From: Chelativorans salis
Lineage (GTDB): Bacteria; Pseudomonadota; Alphaproteobacteria; Rhizobiales; Rhizobiaceae
Assembly (NCBI RefSeq): GCF_025336525.1
Contig: NZ_JAOCZP010000005.1
Location: forward strand, 248,001-312,000
Direction of reading: 5' to 3'
DNA: 64,000 nucleotides
The notes beneath the pieces are model-generated. The model made no database searches. It worked only from the letters and a program-made list of their open reading frames with translations, and was not told the origin of the DNA. Both the position numbers and the translations under genes were made by a program. Positions 1 through 8,869 of the stretch are shown here, piece by piece; position 1 is the first letter of the stretch, and each line of letters starts with the position of its first letter.

Positions 1-1
1 T

Positions 2-217
2 CCGACAACACCCGATAACGAACACTATTCGGTTCAGATGTATCGCGAGGCTATCAGCGTGATTGGCAATAGCTCCATGGAGTCGGAAAAGTTCTTCTTT
101 GGCTTCTATCAGAACCGCGAGCATCCAATCCCGTTGGGTTCGGTGGATAAGCTGATTAGTGCTCTAAAACAGGCGGTCGAGTCAGTGACGGGCGTTACCG
201 TGTCACTCGCAAAATGA
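2..217 (+). CDS. C-terminal part of an unknown protein (cut by window edge)
   Basis: Frame 2 is open from the first base to a TGA at 215-217 and encodes 71 residues that look like real protein, mixed polar and aromatic with a KFFFGFYQNRE stretch. No start codon with a ribosome binding site is visible, so the gene begins left of the window. I do not recognise the family. It ends beside a DUF736-like remnant on the other strand, which suggests a scarred island boundary. Confidence 0.5.
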   Translation, partial: PTTPDNEHYSVQMYREAISVIGNSSMESEKFFFGFYQNREHPIPLGSVDKLISALKQAVESVTGVTVSLAK

Positions 218-218
218 C

Positions 219-351
219 TCAGTTAGGGGCGAATTCCGGCGCGGCGATCTTGAGGTTGAGGTAGCTCTCGCCGCTCGACCTGGCGACCTTGCTCCAGCCG
301 GCGCCAACCTCGCAGCGCTCGCGGTTGCCGGCAAAGATACGATAGTCTGCT
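219..351 (-). pseudogene. DUF736-like remnant
   Basis: The minus strand reads ADYRIFAGN, then a GAGWSKVARSSGESYLNLKI stretch, and then a stop. This resembles the middle of DUF736 proteins, small proteins common on rhizobial plasmids and integrative elements, where a DFRIFAGN-type motif is followed by AAW-K and a YLSVKLDDP-type motif. A stop codon precedes ADYR, so the N-terminus is missing, and the C-terminus diverges. The family assignment is from memory of the motif and is moderate at best. Confidence 0.45.
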
Positions 352-645
352 CATCCGCAAGGTTCACTCCGTGTTTGTGCTCCGATCAATTGACTTGCGG
401 AGTTTAAGGTCGGTCGATAGATCGAACACGCAGTAATCCAATGATCGAACGGTCCAACTTCATCCGCCTCAACGAGGACAGCAGACTGAGCGGCAACATC
501 GCAGCCATGGACTTCGACTTCAACGAATGCAGGCCGGCTGTCTGCCGATGAAATCCCGCACCGTCAGTCACGACAAAGGCGCCGGCGCAGAACAACAGCG
601 CCAGTCTGATCCAACCCGACGAGGCTACAATAGGTCCGAGGGCTT
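352..645. other. No supportable gene
   Basis: Only short open frames occur here. One 36-codon frame starting at 441 on the plus strand has no recognisable family. The stretch separates the DUF736-like remnant from the DUF1445 gene and probably consists of decayed accessory DNA. Confidence 0.4.
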
Positions 646-1536
646 CTAGAAAAGCTTGAAGGAACCGATATCCGCTCGCCCGTCGATACTGGTGAGCAGC
701 ATATGTCCGGGCGATTGGGTAATGCAGATCTCCAGCTTCGCCCGTTGCACTGCATGATGCGCGGTCAGGCCGCTGGCCCAGAAGACGGGCACTTCGTCCG
801 GCGCCATGGTGAGCGAATCGCCCGATAAGGGACGATTAAGATCATCGATCCCGATTTCCGCGGGGTCACCGACATGAATCGGTGCGCCGTGCGCCTGGGG
901 AAACCGTGCGGTAATGGCGCGCACCTTGTCGATGTCCTTTGCGCGGATGGTCCGCATGGACACGATCAACTCGCCGCAAAACAGTCCCGCCCGCGATGTT
1001 GGAATGGCTGTTCGGTAAACCGGCACGGCCTTGTATCCCCCCATCCGGCGCAACCGGACGCCGCGCGCTGCAAGCGCGTGCTCGAAAGTGAAGCTCGAGC
1101 CGATGGCGAAAGCCGCAAAATCTTCCCGCCACAAGGCAGTGATGTTCGCCGGCCGCCCGACGAGTGCGCCGAAGCGATAGATGTCGTAGCGAGGAACATC
1201 CGTGCGCAGGTCGATGTCACCCAACTGCGGGATCGCCGGCACGCCGTGCCGGGCGACCCCGATCAGCGGCAGCGGCTTCGGATTGCGCTTGCAATAAAGC
1301 AGGAAATCGTCGGCAAACCTGCGGGTAAGAATGATCAGATTCGCCTGCACCCTGCCCGGCGCAAGGCCTGACGTTCTTCCTTCATAGGCATCCTGCCGGA
1401 TGATCTGCCGCAACCGAGCAGCGTCGCAAGTGCCCAGCGTCGCCTGAAACGAAAATGCTCGATGGTCGGTGATCGGTACCACGGCGCCGCCCCCTTGGCT
1501 TGTCGATGCCCAACCATCTTCAGCAGCGAAGGACAT
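646..1536 (-). CDS. DUF1445 / D-glutamate cyclase-family putative hydro-lyase
   Basis: This 296-residue protein matches the YcsI/DUF1445 family, which includes mammalian D-glutamate cyclase. Motifs seen in order are LAPGRVQANL, LLYCKRNPKPLPL, DLRTDVPRY, FAIGSSFTFEHAL, PVYRTAIPT, ELIVSMR, RFPQAHGAPIHVGDP and PVFWASGLTAHHA. The family is annotated as putative hydro-lyase, and its bacterial substrate is generally unknown. The gene lies just downstream of sctT on the same strand, 65 bases after its stop, but no functional link to secretion is evident. No strong ribosome binding site precedes the ATG at 1536, so the true start could be internal. Confidence 0.85.
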   Translation of the reverse strand: MSFAAEDGWASTSQGGGAVVPITDHRAFSFQATLGTCDAARLRQIIRQDAYEGRTSGLAPGRVQANLIILTRRFADDFLLYCKRNPKPLPLIGVARHGVPAIPQLGDIDLRTDVPRYDIYRFGALVGRPANITALWREDFAAFAIGSSFTFEHALAARGVRLRRMGGYKAVPVYRTAIPTSRAGLFCGELIVSMRTIRAKDIDKVRAITARFPQAHGAPIHVGDPAEIGIDDLNRPLSGDSLTMAPDEVPVFWASGLTAHHAVQRAKLEICITQSPGHMLLTSIDGRADIGSFKLF

Positions 1537-1601
1537 GTCAAATTACGAGATTTTTTGCTTCGCGATAGATTATTTCTTCACCTGCAAGGTTGGAAGCATC
1601 A

Positions 1602-2417
1602 TCAGGGACAGGACGGACATGCAATCAGTTCGAGGTAGCGCGCGGCATCACGCATGAAGCCGAGATTTGTATTCATGTAGTGAACCAGAAATGGGGCGTA
1701 TAACACCAGCACCACACTGAAAACCGCGGTCTTCACCACGAGCGACAGGGCGAAGATGTTGAGATGCGGGGAGGCACGCGCGAGAAATCCCAGCATGACG
1801 TCCGACAACAGAAGCCCCACGATGAGGGGGAACGCCAGGATGAGCGCCATCGCGAAGACACGGTTCAGAACATCGAGGAGGAGATCGGCGGCATCGGCGC
1901 TGAAGGTCGGCGCGAACTGGTCCAGCGGCCAAAGCTCGTAGCTGCGATAATGCACGGTGAGCACGAGTTCGAGCCCGCCCGCGGCCAAAAAGATGGCCAG
2001 CATGACGATTGCAAGCAACGTGCCCGTCGGGCTGGTCTGGTGTGACATCATGGGGTCGAGCAACACGCCCATCGATGCTCCGCGCTGCAGGTCCACGATG
2101 TCGCCCGCCGCTTCCGCGGCCCAGAACGGAATGCCAAGCACAATGCCCAAGACGAGGCCGATCAGAACCTCCTTCAACATGATGACGAGAAGGAAGAACG
2201 TCGGCACCGGCTCCATCTGCGGCAGCATCGAGGCGATTGCCGGAATGACCGGGATGGACAGCGCTATCGCGGCACCGTTGCGCACAAGGCCGGTCAGCCG
2301 CATGCGCGTGAAGAGCGGCATGATGGACATCACGCCGATCATGCGCGCCAAGGAATACGCAACTGCCAGTGCGTAATATTCAAGCCCCTCGATAGTTTCA
2401 AAAAACGCCGTGTCCAT
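1602..2417 (-). CDS. sctT: T3SS export apparatus protein SctT (RhcT)
   Basis: SctT is a polytopic inner-membrane protein of the export gate, forming the SctRST complex inside the SctV ring. The 271 residues contain several hydrophobic segments and the family's features: an early MPLFTRMRLTG loop, a KEVLIGLVLGIVLGIPFWAAE segment near residues 82-103, and a GDIVDLQRGASMG motif followed by the DP dipeptide. It is the last secretion gene of the minus-strand operon, 7 bases after sctS. In classical rhizobial clusters rhcU follows here. In this window sctU is instead about 16 kb away. Confidence 0.95.
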   Translation of the reverse strand: MDTAFFETIEGLEYYALAVAYSLARMIGVMSIMPLFTRMRLTGLVRNGAAIALSIPVIPAIASMLPQMEPVPTFFLLVIMLKEVLIGLVLGIVLGIPFWAAEAAGDIVDLQRGASMGVLLDPMMSHQTSPTGTLLAIVMLAIFLAAGGLELVLTVHYRSYELWPLDQFAPTFSADAADLLLDVLNRVFAMALILAFPLIVGLLLSDVMLGFLARASPHLNIFALSLVVKTAVFSVVLVLYAPFLVHYMNTNLGFMRDAARYLELIACPSCP

Positions 2418-2424
2418 TAGGGCC

Positions 2425-2694
2425 TTAACGCGTCACGCGGGGGAACTGATCGAGCGCCTCGGAAGCCTGTTCCGCGATCTGGTAGGCCATGACCGGCCCG
2501 AACAACAGGATGACCACCAGGACCGCAACGAGCTTGATCGTCTGTGGCAAGCTTTGATCCTGTATTTGTGTAAGGGCCTGCGCCAGCCCGACCAGGAGCC
2601 CGACCGCAAGCGCGGTGATGATCACCGGGGCCGACGCGAAGAGAACGATCACCAGGGCGGTCTGGACCTTCGCGAGAACGAAATCAGTGGTCAT
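2425..2694 (-). CDS. sctS: T3SS export apparatus protein SctS (RhcS)
   Basis: An 89-residue protein with two hydrophobic helices, the expected size and shape of SctS, which forms the export gate with SctR and SctT. The loop between the helices carries GLLVGLAQALTQIQDQSLP, the conserved region linking the first helix to the cytoplasmic hairpin. It sits between sctR and sctT, the invariant R-S-T order. Confidence 0.95.
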   Translation of the reverse strand: MTTDFVLAKVQTALVIVLFASAPVIITALAVGLLVGLAQALTQIQDQSLPQTIKLVAVLVVILLFGPVMAYQIAEQASEALDQFPRVTR

Positions 2695-2706
2695 GCCCTC
2701 CTCCCA

Positions 2707-3360
2707 TCAGACGTAACTCAGGATGAGGCCCTGCATCAGTCGCGACCAACCGTCGATCGCCACGAACAGGAACAGCTTGAGCGGAACGGAGATGAGCACC
2801 GGCGGAACCATGATCATGCCGAGCGTCATCAGAATGCTGGCGACGACGACGTCCACGATCAGAAACGGCAGGTAAATGAGAAAACCGATTTCGAAGGCCC
2901 GGCTCAGCTCCGATGCCACGAAAGCCGGCACGAGAATCGACAGATCATCCACCTGGACGTCCCGGCGCGCTCCGTCCGGCCAGAGCCGTTCGGTCGCCTG
3001 AAGAAAGAATTCCCGCTCGCCCGGCCGCGTGAAGTGAAGGAGATGCTGCCTTAGGGGTGCGCGGACAAGGCGCGCCGCCTCTTGCACGTCCTGGCTGGAC
3101 TCGAACGTGATTCGGTTCTCTTCGAGCCGGCTGGAAATTTCGCTGGCAAGCGGAGCCGTGACATAGGCCGTCAGGACCAGCGCTATCCCATACAGCACCA
3201 GATTTGGAGGCGTGTTCTGTGTCCCTAGCGCGTTGCGGATGAGAAACAGCACGACCGAAATCTTCAGAAAGCCGGTCATTGTGACGACCGCCAGAGGGAC
3301 AAGCCCGACGACGCCAATGGCAACAAGAATGCCCAGAATGTTCGGGGCGTCCTCAAGCAT
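2707..3360 (-). CDS. sctR: T3SS export apparatus protein SctR (RhcR)
   Basis: A 217-residue protein, normal for SctR, the pentameric core of the export gate. A conserved FLKISVVLFLIRNALGTQN segment with PPN after it lies in the N-terminal third. The large periplasmic loop and the C-terminal hydrophobic pair (FLIYLPFLIVDVVVASILMT) follow. I chose ATG 3360 because it overlaps the sctQ stop in an ATGCTTGA arrangement and begins with MLEDAPN. The upstream open frame is a shadow of sctQ. Translational coupling to sctQ is likely. Confidence 0.95.
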   Translation of the reverse strand: MLEDAPNILGILVAIGVVGLVPLAVVTMTGFLKISVVLFLIRNALGTQNTPPNLVLYGIALVLTAYVTAPLASEISSRLEENRITFESSQDVQEAARLVRAPLRQHLLHFTRPGEREFFLQATERLWPDGARRDVQVDDLSILVPAFVASELSRAFEIGFLIYLPFLIVDVVVASILMTLGMIMVPPVLISVPLKLFLFVAIDGWSRLMQGLILSYV

Positions 3361-4444
3361 CGCCGAATATCCGGGTGACTTGCACGCCGACACCGTCGCC
3401 GATGCGGACCATCTCGCCGCGGCCGATGCGTTTGCCATTGGCAAGCAGATCGACCGCCTGGTCGGACACATCGGCGATCTTGACCACGGCCCCCGGCGTC
3501 AACTGGCTGAACTCCTTCAGTGACATGGCTACGCGCCCAATCTCGAACGCAATGGTTAGCGGCAGGTCTTCAAGGTCGGAATCTTCCACGACCGCCGTCG
3601 GCGGCTGTTTCGAATGATCCATGATCCACTCCCATTTTGTCGCAGCGAGCGGGCGCACGCCGGCGGTCAAGAGCCAGCCATCCGAGGTGGCCTGAACAGG
3701 TACCACGAAACGGTCGGCGAAGATGGCGATTGCCGTGTCCTGCGTATGGTTCAATTCCTCCGGCACGATCACATCGCCAGGCCGAAGGCTCCGCAGGTCG
3801 GCAAGGAAAATCGTGGTCACGCCGCGCCAAAGGTTGACGGTGACCGGCACATCCAGACGGAGCCGAGGCGTACCGCGTTGCGCTCCATCAAGCGCTTCGC
3901 CAAGCCGTATTGCCCAGCGGTCCTCCACGGAGAGCGCGCAAATTGCGGCCGCCTCGCCGCGATTGAGCCGCAACTTGAAATCGCCCCCGACGAGATCCGC
4001 CAGCCCGGTTTCGACCGCCTGCACAACGATCGCACAGCCAAGCTGCGCCTCCAGGCGGTTCAAATCCTCGCTCAAGACACATTCGACCAGGAGTGCCGCG
4101 TGTTGGGGAGTCAACTGCGCAAGATCGGCGTTGGGGTCGATCCGGGAAATCCATTCCTCCACCATCGAAAGCGGCAGGTTCAGTTCGCCCGGGGCGCCGT
4201 CGATCGAGAAGTTAACGGCTGCCTGCGAGGCAGTATCGGTCTCAACCGGCCAGGCGGCCGTGACCGAATATGTCTGACCCTCAACCGTGAGCTTTACCGG
4301 TCTGCGCCGGCGATAGAATGCATTGAATGCGTGCAGCCTGGATTGTTCGATTTCATGGAGGAGCACCGGCTTCACGCCGGGTTTGGGCTTCTTTTTCCCC
4401 GGCGCGCGCCGGCTTGTTCTCTTTTCGACCACCGCCTGGGACAC
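3353..4444 (-). CDS. sctQ: T3SS C-ring/sorting platform protein SctQ (RhcQ)
   Basis: This 363-residue protein ends in a SpoA (surface presentation of antigens) domain, about residues 290-360, with LPLTIAFEIGRVAMSL, LTPGAVVKI and VDLLANGKRIGRGEMV. SctQ builds the cytoplasmic pods that bind SctL-SctN and recruit substrates. The N-terminus is basic and lysine/proline-rich. It lies directly after sctO and overlaps sctR by 8 bases. I saw no separate SctP-like gene between sctO and sctQ. Confidence 0.9.
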   Translation of the reverse strand: MSQAVVEKRTSRRAPGKKKPKPGVKPVLLHEIEQSRLHAFNAFYRRRRPVKLTVEGQTYSVTAAWPVETDTASQAAVNFSIDGAPGELNLPLSMVEEWISRIDPNADLAQLTPQHAALLVECVLSEDLNRLEAQLGCAIVVQAVETGLADLVGGDFKLRLNRGEAAAICALSVEDRWAIRLGEALDGAQRGTPRLRLDVPVTVNLWRGVTTIFLADLRSLRPGDVIVPEELNHTQDTAIAIFADRFVVPVQATSDGWLLTAGVRPLAATKWEWIMDHSKQPPTAVVEDSDLEDLPLTIAFEIGRVAMSLKEFSQLTPGAVVKIADVSDQAVDLLANGKRIGRGEMVRIGDGVGVQVTRIFGDA

Positions 4445-4447
4445 AGT

Positions 4448-4945
4448 CTAGAGCCCGCCCTTATGCTTGGAGGGCCTGCGGTCCGCAGCGGTCTCCTCCT
4501 CCTCGAACTCCTCGCATCGTGCCCATCCCCCGATCGACCTGGAAGACAGTCGGTCGAGCAAACCATCGAGTTTCGTCACTGCCCGCATATGCCTGTTATG
4601 ATCTTCGCGCGCCCGTGCAAGTTGATCCTTGCGTTCCCGCGCGGTTGCAGCCGCCTGCAACTCCACGTCGCGTAACCGCGCCAAATCCGCGGTCCCCTTT
4701 TGAAACTGTCCCTCAAGCTGATGCATGCGGCGGACATCCACCGGCTGCCCGACAAGAGATTCGAACTCTGATTGCTCCGCGGCAGCGGCCTCCTGCAAAT
4801 GCCTTTCGGTCGTGTGCGCCGCCTTCTCGACCTCCCATTTTGCTTCATTCAGCGCCGCATGCCTGCGGAAAACGGTCTCGTTCGCCCCCCGCTCGCGCAG
4901 GCGGCGAAGGTCGCGCAGGCGGACGATCGTCTCACGTTCCTTCAT
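4448..4945 (-). CDS. sctO: T3SS stalk protein SctO (Y4yJ-like)
   Basis: The 165-residue product is highly charged and predicted mostly helical coiled coil (an RLRDLRRLRERGANE stretch, many E/R/K/Q, and a C-terminal EEEETAADRR tail). That is the profile of SctO/FliJ proteins, which plug the ATPase and contact SctV. It lies between sctN and sctQ, the standard position. ATG 4945 overlaps the sctN stop by 14 bases. Sequence identity to other SctO proteins is usually low, so the call rests on position, size and coiled-coil character. Confidence 0.8.
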   Translation of the reverse strand: MKERETIVRLRDLRRLRERGANETVFRRHAALNEAKWEVEKAAHTTERHLQEAAAAEQSEFESLVGQPVDVRRMHQLEGQFQKGTADLARLRDVELQAAATARERKDQLARAREDHNRHMRAVTKLDGLLDRLSSRSIGGWARCEEFEEEETAADRRPSKHKGGL

Positions 4946-6290
4946 CGGCGATCTCCTGCAAGAGCTTGCTTGTCGTCTCCACGTTCTCGAGTTTGTTCGG
5001 TGGCTGGCGCAGGAAGGCGTTGATTCGGTCGATCTTGCGCACGGCCTCGTCCGCAACCGGGTCCGACCCCTTTTCATATTCGCCGACGCGCAATAGCAAC
5101 TCGATATCTGCGTAACGGGCCAGCAGGTTCCGCAATTTCCCAGCGGCGGCCCGGTGTTCCGGCGACGCAACGCTCTCCATCAGCCGGCTTCGGCTGCGCA
5201 GCACGTCAATGGCCGGAAAGTGATCGCGGCGGGCAAGGTCGCTCGACAGAAAGACATGCCCGTCCAACAGCGCCTGCAGTTCCTCGGCGACCGGATCGAG
5301 CGTGCCGTCCCCCTCGATGAGCACGCTGTAAAGGCCTGTGATTGAACCACGCTCAGCGGGGCCAGAACGCTCCAGCAGCCTCGGAAGGGCGGCAAACAGT
5401 GAAGACGGAAATCCACGCCGGGTTGGGGGCTCGCCCGAGGCAAGGCCGATTTCCCGCTGGGCGCGGGCGAACCGCGTGATGTTGTCCATGGCCAGTAGGA
5501 CATGCTTGCCCTGATCGCGAAAAAACTCGGCGATCGCCGTGGCGACATATGCAGCCTTGACCCTTTCTATCGCCGGCCGGTCTGAAGTCGCGGCAACGAT
5601 GACGGTCCGCGCCCTCCCTTCCGAGCTGAGCTGGCGTTCGACGAATTCGCGCACCTCACGGCCACGCTCGCCAACGAGCGCTACCACGGCGACGTCGGCA
5701 TCCGTGCCGCGCACGATGTCGGAAACCAGCGCGGATTTGCCCACGCCGGGCTCGCCGAACAGTCCCAAGCGCTGGCCGCGCGCGCAGGTCAGAAATCCAT
5801 CGAGCGCGCGAATGCCGAGCTGGATCGGCTCCGATATGAGCGCGCGCGACATGGGCGGGGGCGGATAGGAGTGCACCGGATAGGTCCCTTCCATGGCCTT
5901 CGGCGGCCATGGCCCACTATCCAGGGGTTCGCCGAGAGCGCTCACGACGCGCCCCAAAAGCCCCGAACCGACCGGCACTTGCAGGTCCCGGCCCGTAGGA
6001 ATGACTTCCGTCAGGCTCGAAAGCCCGGTCATGTCGTCAAGCGGCACCAGAATGGCTTCCTCATCGGCAAGGCCAACAACCTCCGCCCTCGCCCGCCGGC
6101 CGGTCTTCGGATCAACGAGGTCGCAAATCTCGCCGAGCCTCACCTCGTCCACTGCGGCGTGAATGATCACGCCGACAACCTGGCGCACCCGTCCCTTGCG
6201 CGAGCGGCCGGCATCCTCGCGCAACCTTTCCCGCAATCGTGGAACGATGGTCGAGAGGCGGGCATCGACGCCGGAGGCCATGTCGCTCAT
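4932..6290 (-). CDS. sctN: T3SS ATPase SctN (RhcN)
   Basis: SctN is the hexameric cytoplasmic ATPase that releases chaperones and unfolds substrates at the export gate. At 452 residues it has the family length. The Walker A motif GEPGVGKS lies at about residues 180-186, the VVALVGERGREVREF segment follows, and the Walker B region with a DNITRFARAQREI motif lies near residue 270. SRSRLM and a C-terminal EEL/RVGEYEKGSDP region complete the F1-like fold. The ATG overlaps the sctL stop (ATGA), and the 3' end overlaps sctO. Confidence 0.97.
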   Translation of the reverse strand: MSDMASGVDARLSTIVPRLRERLREDAGRSRKGRVRQVVGVIIHAAVDEVRLGEICDLVDPKTGRRARAEVVGLADEEAILVPLDDMTGLSSLTEVIPTGRDLQVPVGSGLLGRVVSALGEPLDSGPWPPKAMEGTYPVHSYPPPPMSRALISEPIQLGIRALDGFLTCARGQRLGLFGEPGVGKSALVSDIVRGTDADVAVVALVGERGREVREFVERQLSSEGRARTVIVAATSDRPAIERVKAAYVATAIAEFFRDQGKHVLLAMDNITRFARAQREIGLASGEPPTRRGFPSSLFAALPRLLERSGPAERGSITGLYSVLIEGDGTLDPVAEELQALLDGHVFLSSDLARRDHFPAIDVLRSRSRLMESVASPEHRAAAGKLRNLLARYADIELLLRVGEYEKGSDPVADEAVRKIDRINAFLRQPPNKLENVETTSKLLQEIADEGT

Positions 6291-6916
6291 CGCTCGGCCT
6301 CCGTGTCCTTGCCGATGGCGTCTTTCAAGACTTCGAGTTGCGCTTCAACGCTGGCATCGAAGACGGCAGCGTCAGTGGCGATGACGCATGCATGAGGCGC
6401 CAGAGCATTATCGGCTTGAACTTCGATGGCACATCCGAGCGCATCTTCGTCGACAATGCCGGAGAGCCTCTCCTTCACCTCTGTGGCGACATCGGGATGA
6501 ACGGTGAGGCGGATATATTTCGCGCGCCTTAGATCTGCGATGGCGTGCTTGGCCGCCTGCGCGACACGTTCGCCGACATCGAAATCTCCAAGCACACGCT
6601 GCACGATCTCGAGCGCCAGCGTCACGACCTCGCCTTCGATCCCCGCCAGATATCGGTCCACCTTGGCCGCGGTCTCGTTGACCAACCGTCCGGCCTCGGC
6701 TTCACCAGCCGCTTTGCCGTCCTCATAGCCTCGCGCATATTCCGTCGCGTAACCTTGGCGCGCCATCTCCCGTATCTTCGAGGCCTCGTTGCGCGCTGTC
6801 TCGAGAAAGGAAAATCCATCTCTCCATGCCGTCGCTTCGGCCGGACGCAGAACATGCGCCAAGGGTCTCCTTGGCAGAGATTCCAGCGACGGTCCGCTTG
6901 CCTGCTTGATGACCAT
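6287..6916 (-). CDS. sctL: T3SS stator protein SctL (RhcL/NolV)
   Basis: A 209-residue protein of the HrpE/YscL/FliH family, which links SctN to SctQ and restrains the ATPase. It has the typical layout: a variable N-terminus, a helical ARGYEDGKAAGEAEAGRLV region in the middle, and a C-terminal domain with RVLGDFDVGERVAQ, LTVHPDVATEVKERL and GCAIEVQADNALA. It overlaps sctN by 4 bases and follows sctK after 21 bases. Confidence 0.9.
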   Translation of the reverse strand: MVIKQASGPSLESLPRRPLAHVLRPAEATAWRDGFSFLETARNEASKIREMARQGYATEYARGYEDGKAAGEAEAGRLVNETAAKVDRYLAGIEGEVVTLALEIVQRVLGDFDVGERVAQAAKHAIADLRRAKYIRLTVHPDVATEVKERLSGIVDEDALGCAIEVQADNALAPHACVIATDAAVFDASVEAQLEVLKDAIGKDTEAER

Positions 6917-6937
6917 TCCCTCTTCCCCTTCAGCAGT

Positions 6938-7573
6938 TCATCGCGCGGCCCGGCGCACGATCTCAGGCCCGGTTTCGACAAAGGGTGGCGCGGGAATCTC
7001 TTCCAATGGCGTGGTGGGAGGCAGCTTGAGACGAAAACGCGCACCGATCGCGGGATCGACGGCATGGCACCATGCGGCAAGACACCGCCACCCGTCGGCT
7101 TCGACACGTTCTTTGAGCGTCTCAATCGGCTCGATTGGCTGCGGCGGACCGGCAAGGTCCTTGTTGGCGACCGCGAAGGTGGTCAATTCCCCATTGAAGA
7201 CGGCCCGCAGAGCGGCAGCCTCGCGGCCCAGGATCGTACTGGCAAGTACGTCCGACCAATAGATCGCCCCGGATTGCAGAATGAGGTTGCTCAAACGGTC
7301 GACGTTCCAAAGCGCAATCCTCCGATCAGCATTGTCTGCGGTATGCGCATCATCGTCCGGCAACCGCGCGAGCGCATAGTATTCCGCAAGAAGCGTTGAG
7401 AGGCGACCATGCAACCTCCCGTTGGCAAGCAGGCGCTCGCAAGCCCTATTGCTTATCTTGCCCATAAAGCACAGCGCCAAACGCTCGGGATCTGCATAAG
7501 CCGCAGGTTCCCGGAGGAACGATTCCCAACCGTACTGTCCGCTATTCCGCTCAGCCTTGCCTTCCGGATTCAT
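6938..7573 (-). CDS. sctK: T3SS sorting platform protein SctK (NolU-like)
   Basis: A 211-residue soluble protein between sctJ and sctL, where rhizobial clusters carry nolU, a protein of about this size. SctK proteins join SctD in the membrane ring to the SctQ pods. The sequence is poorly conserved across systems, so the assignment is mainly positional. Visible features are a WESFLREPAAYADPERLALC N-terminus and a proline-rich tail. Its ATG overlaps the sctJ stop. Confidence 0.75.
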   Translation of the reverse strand: MNPEGKAERNSGQYGWESFLREPAAYADPERLALCFMGKISNRACERLLANGRLHGRLSTLLAEYYALARLPDDDAHTADNADRRIALWNVDRLSNLILQSGAIYWSDVLASTILGREAAALRAVFNGELTTFAVANKDLAGPPQPIEPIETLKERVEADGWRCLAAWCHAVDPAIGARFRLKLPPTTPLEEIPAPPFVETGPEIVRRAAR

Positions 7574-8388
7574 GTCTTTTTCACGGGCACCGGCAGAGAG
7601 TAGACGTCACGGCGCTGACGCCAGTATTCGTATCCGAGCCCCACAGCCAGCCCCAGAACCAAGGCAAGAAGCCCGAAACAGATCCACTTGGCACGTGCTA
7701 CGCTGTCGGGATGAAGCCAGAGCCCGAGAAAGCTGGCAAATGCCGGCTCGGATACGTCCGCAGCCTTGCCCTGTACGGGCACCAGAACCACCGAGATATT
7801 GTCGTAGGCGAGCCCGGAGATGCCATTGGCGACAAGCAGCTTTACTTGCGGAACGAAATCGCTCATCGCCACGGTTGCACGATGGCGGATAAAGACCGAT
7901 GCCGATGAGGGAACGAGTTCCCGGCGAAGCGGGTCGTTATCTGGAAGCACGAGATGGACGCGCGCCGACAAGACGCCGTCTATGTCCGAGATCGTTCGCG
8001 ACAATTCCTGGCTCAGGCCATAGATCATGGCAGCCCGTTCCTCGACCGGAGAAGAAACGAGGCCGTCCCGCTTGAAGACGTCTCCCAGCGTCTGGAATTC
8101 CGTCTTGGGCAGTCCGGCATCGTCCAGAATGGCCATGGCATCGGCGAAGCGGTTTTTGTCCACAGTCACCGTCATCGTGCCGTCATCGCTGGGACGACGC
8201 TGGGCTGGAATGCCCTCGCGCATGAGGGTAGCTACGATCTCATTGGCCTGTCGCTGGTCCAGGCCGGTGTAGAGTTCCGACGAACAGGCTTGTAACAACA
8301 ACAGGCCCAACCCGACGATCCCCAGACGGGCCCTGCCAAGCCACACCATGACGACAGATCGTGACATAGACTCTGTCACCGAGTGCAC
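7570..8388 (-). CDS. sctJ: T3SS inner-membrane ring lipoprotein SctJ (RhcJ/NolT)
   Basis: A YscJ/PrgK-family lipoprotein that forms the inner ring of the basal body. A signal peptide ends in a LLLLQAC lipobox. The two ring-building domains follow, with LYTGLDQRQANEIVATLMREG, DGVLSARVHLVLP and SASVFIRHRA. A C-terminal transmembrane helix (ICFGLLALVLGLAVGLGYEY) ends the protein with a short basic tail. The GTG at 8388 is 2 bases after the sctI stop. An ATG at 8367 is an equally plausible start. It overlaps sctK. Confidence 0.95.
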   Translation of the reverse strand: MHSVTESMSRSVVMVWLGRARLGIVGLGLLLLQACSSELYTGLDQRQANEIVATLMREGIPAQRRPSDDGTMTVTVDKNRFADAMAILDDAGLPKTEFQTLGDVFKRDGLVSSPVEERAAMIYGLSQELSRTISDIDGVLSARVHLVLPDNDPLRRELVPSSASVFIRHRATVAMSDFVPQVKLLVANGISGLAYDNISVVLVPVQGKAADVSEPAFASFLGLWLHPDSVARAKWICFGLLALVLGLAVGLGYEYWRQRRDVYSLPVPVKKT

Positions 8389-8390
8389 CG

Positions 8391-8828
8391 TTAGCTCTGG
8401 TGGATCAGTGATTGGGCCGAGGATGTGGCAGCGACCACACTATTGGTAACCGCTGTAGCACGATAGACTGTCCAAGTAGCCGACCAAAACTGTTCGACGA
8501 TCTGCCCCATGTCTATTTCCTCCAGGCCCGGATCCGAGGTAGTCCCCGCCTTCTGCGCCTGCACCGCGCCCGAGGCATCACCAGAACGTGTGCTTATGCT
8601 TTTGACAACGTCCTGCACCTGCTGACTAATTTCGTCGGCATGGTCCAACACCTTGCTGAAAAGCGCCGCTGGATTGGCAAATTCGCCGGATATTCCAAGC
8701 CCCTTCTCCACATCGATCAGGTATTCGAAGAGGTTTTGCTCTTGTGTGATCGAAACCGGCATTTGGTTCGACTGCATCTCCGACAGCGGAGATGAAAGTG
8801 ACGGGGCCGCGGCGGATGTAGCTTCCAT
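8391..8828 (-). CDS. sctI: Probable T3SS inner rod protein SctI (NolB-like)
   Basis: A 145-residue protein immediately upstream of sctJ, the position of nolB in rhizobial clusters, which is considered the SctI inner rod component. It has a serine/alanine-rich N-terminus and a C-terminal amphipathic region (IVEQFWSATWTVYRATAVTN) of the kind that polymerises in rods. An AGGAG ribosome binding site precedes the ATG. The call is based on position, size and C-terminal helix, since rod proteins diverge strongly. Confidence 0.7.
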   Translation of the reverse strand: MEATSAAAPSLSSPLSEMQSNQMPVSITQEQNLFEYLIDVEKGLGISGEFANPAALFSKVLDHADEISQQVQDVVKSISTRSGDASGAVQAQKAGTTSDPGLEEIDMGQIVEQFWSATWTVYRATAVTNSVVAATSSAQSLIHQS

Positions 8829-8869
8829 AGTCCCACTCCTGATCGCAACGAAGCGTTCGACGAGGGTTG

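Noticed and set aside
3614-4675. 353-aa plus-strand open frame opposite sctQ and sctO
   Set aside because: GC-driven shadow of the secretion genes.
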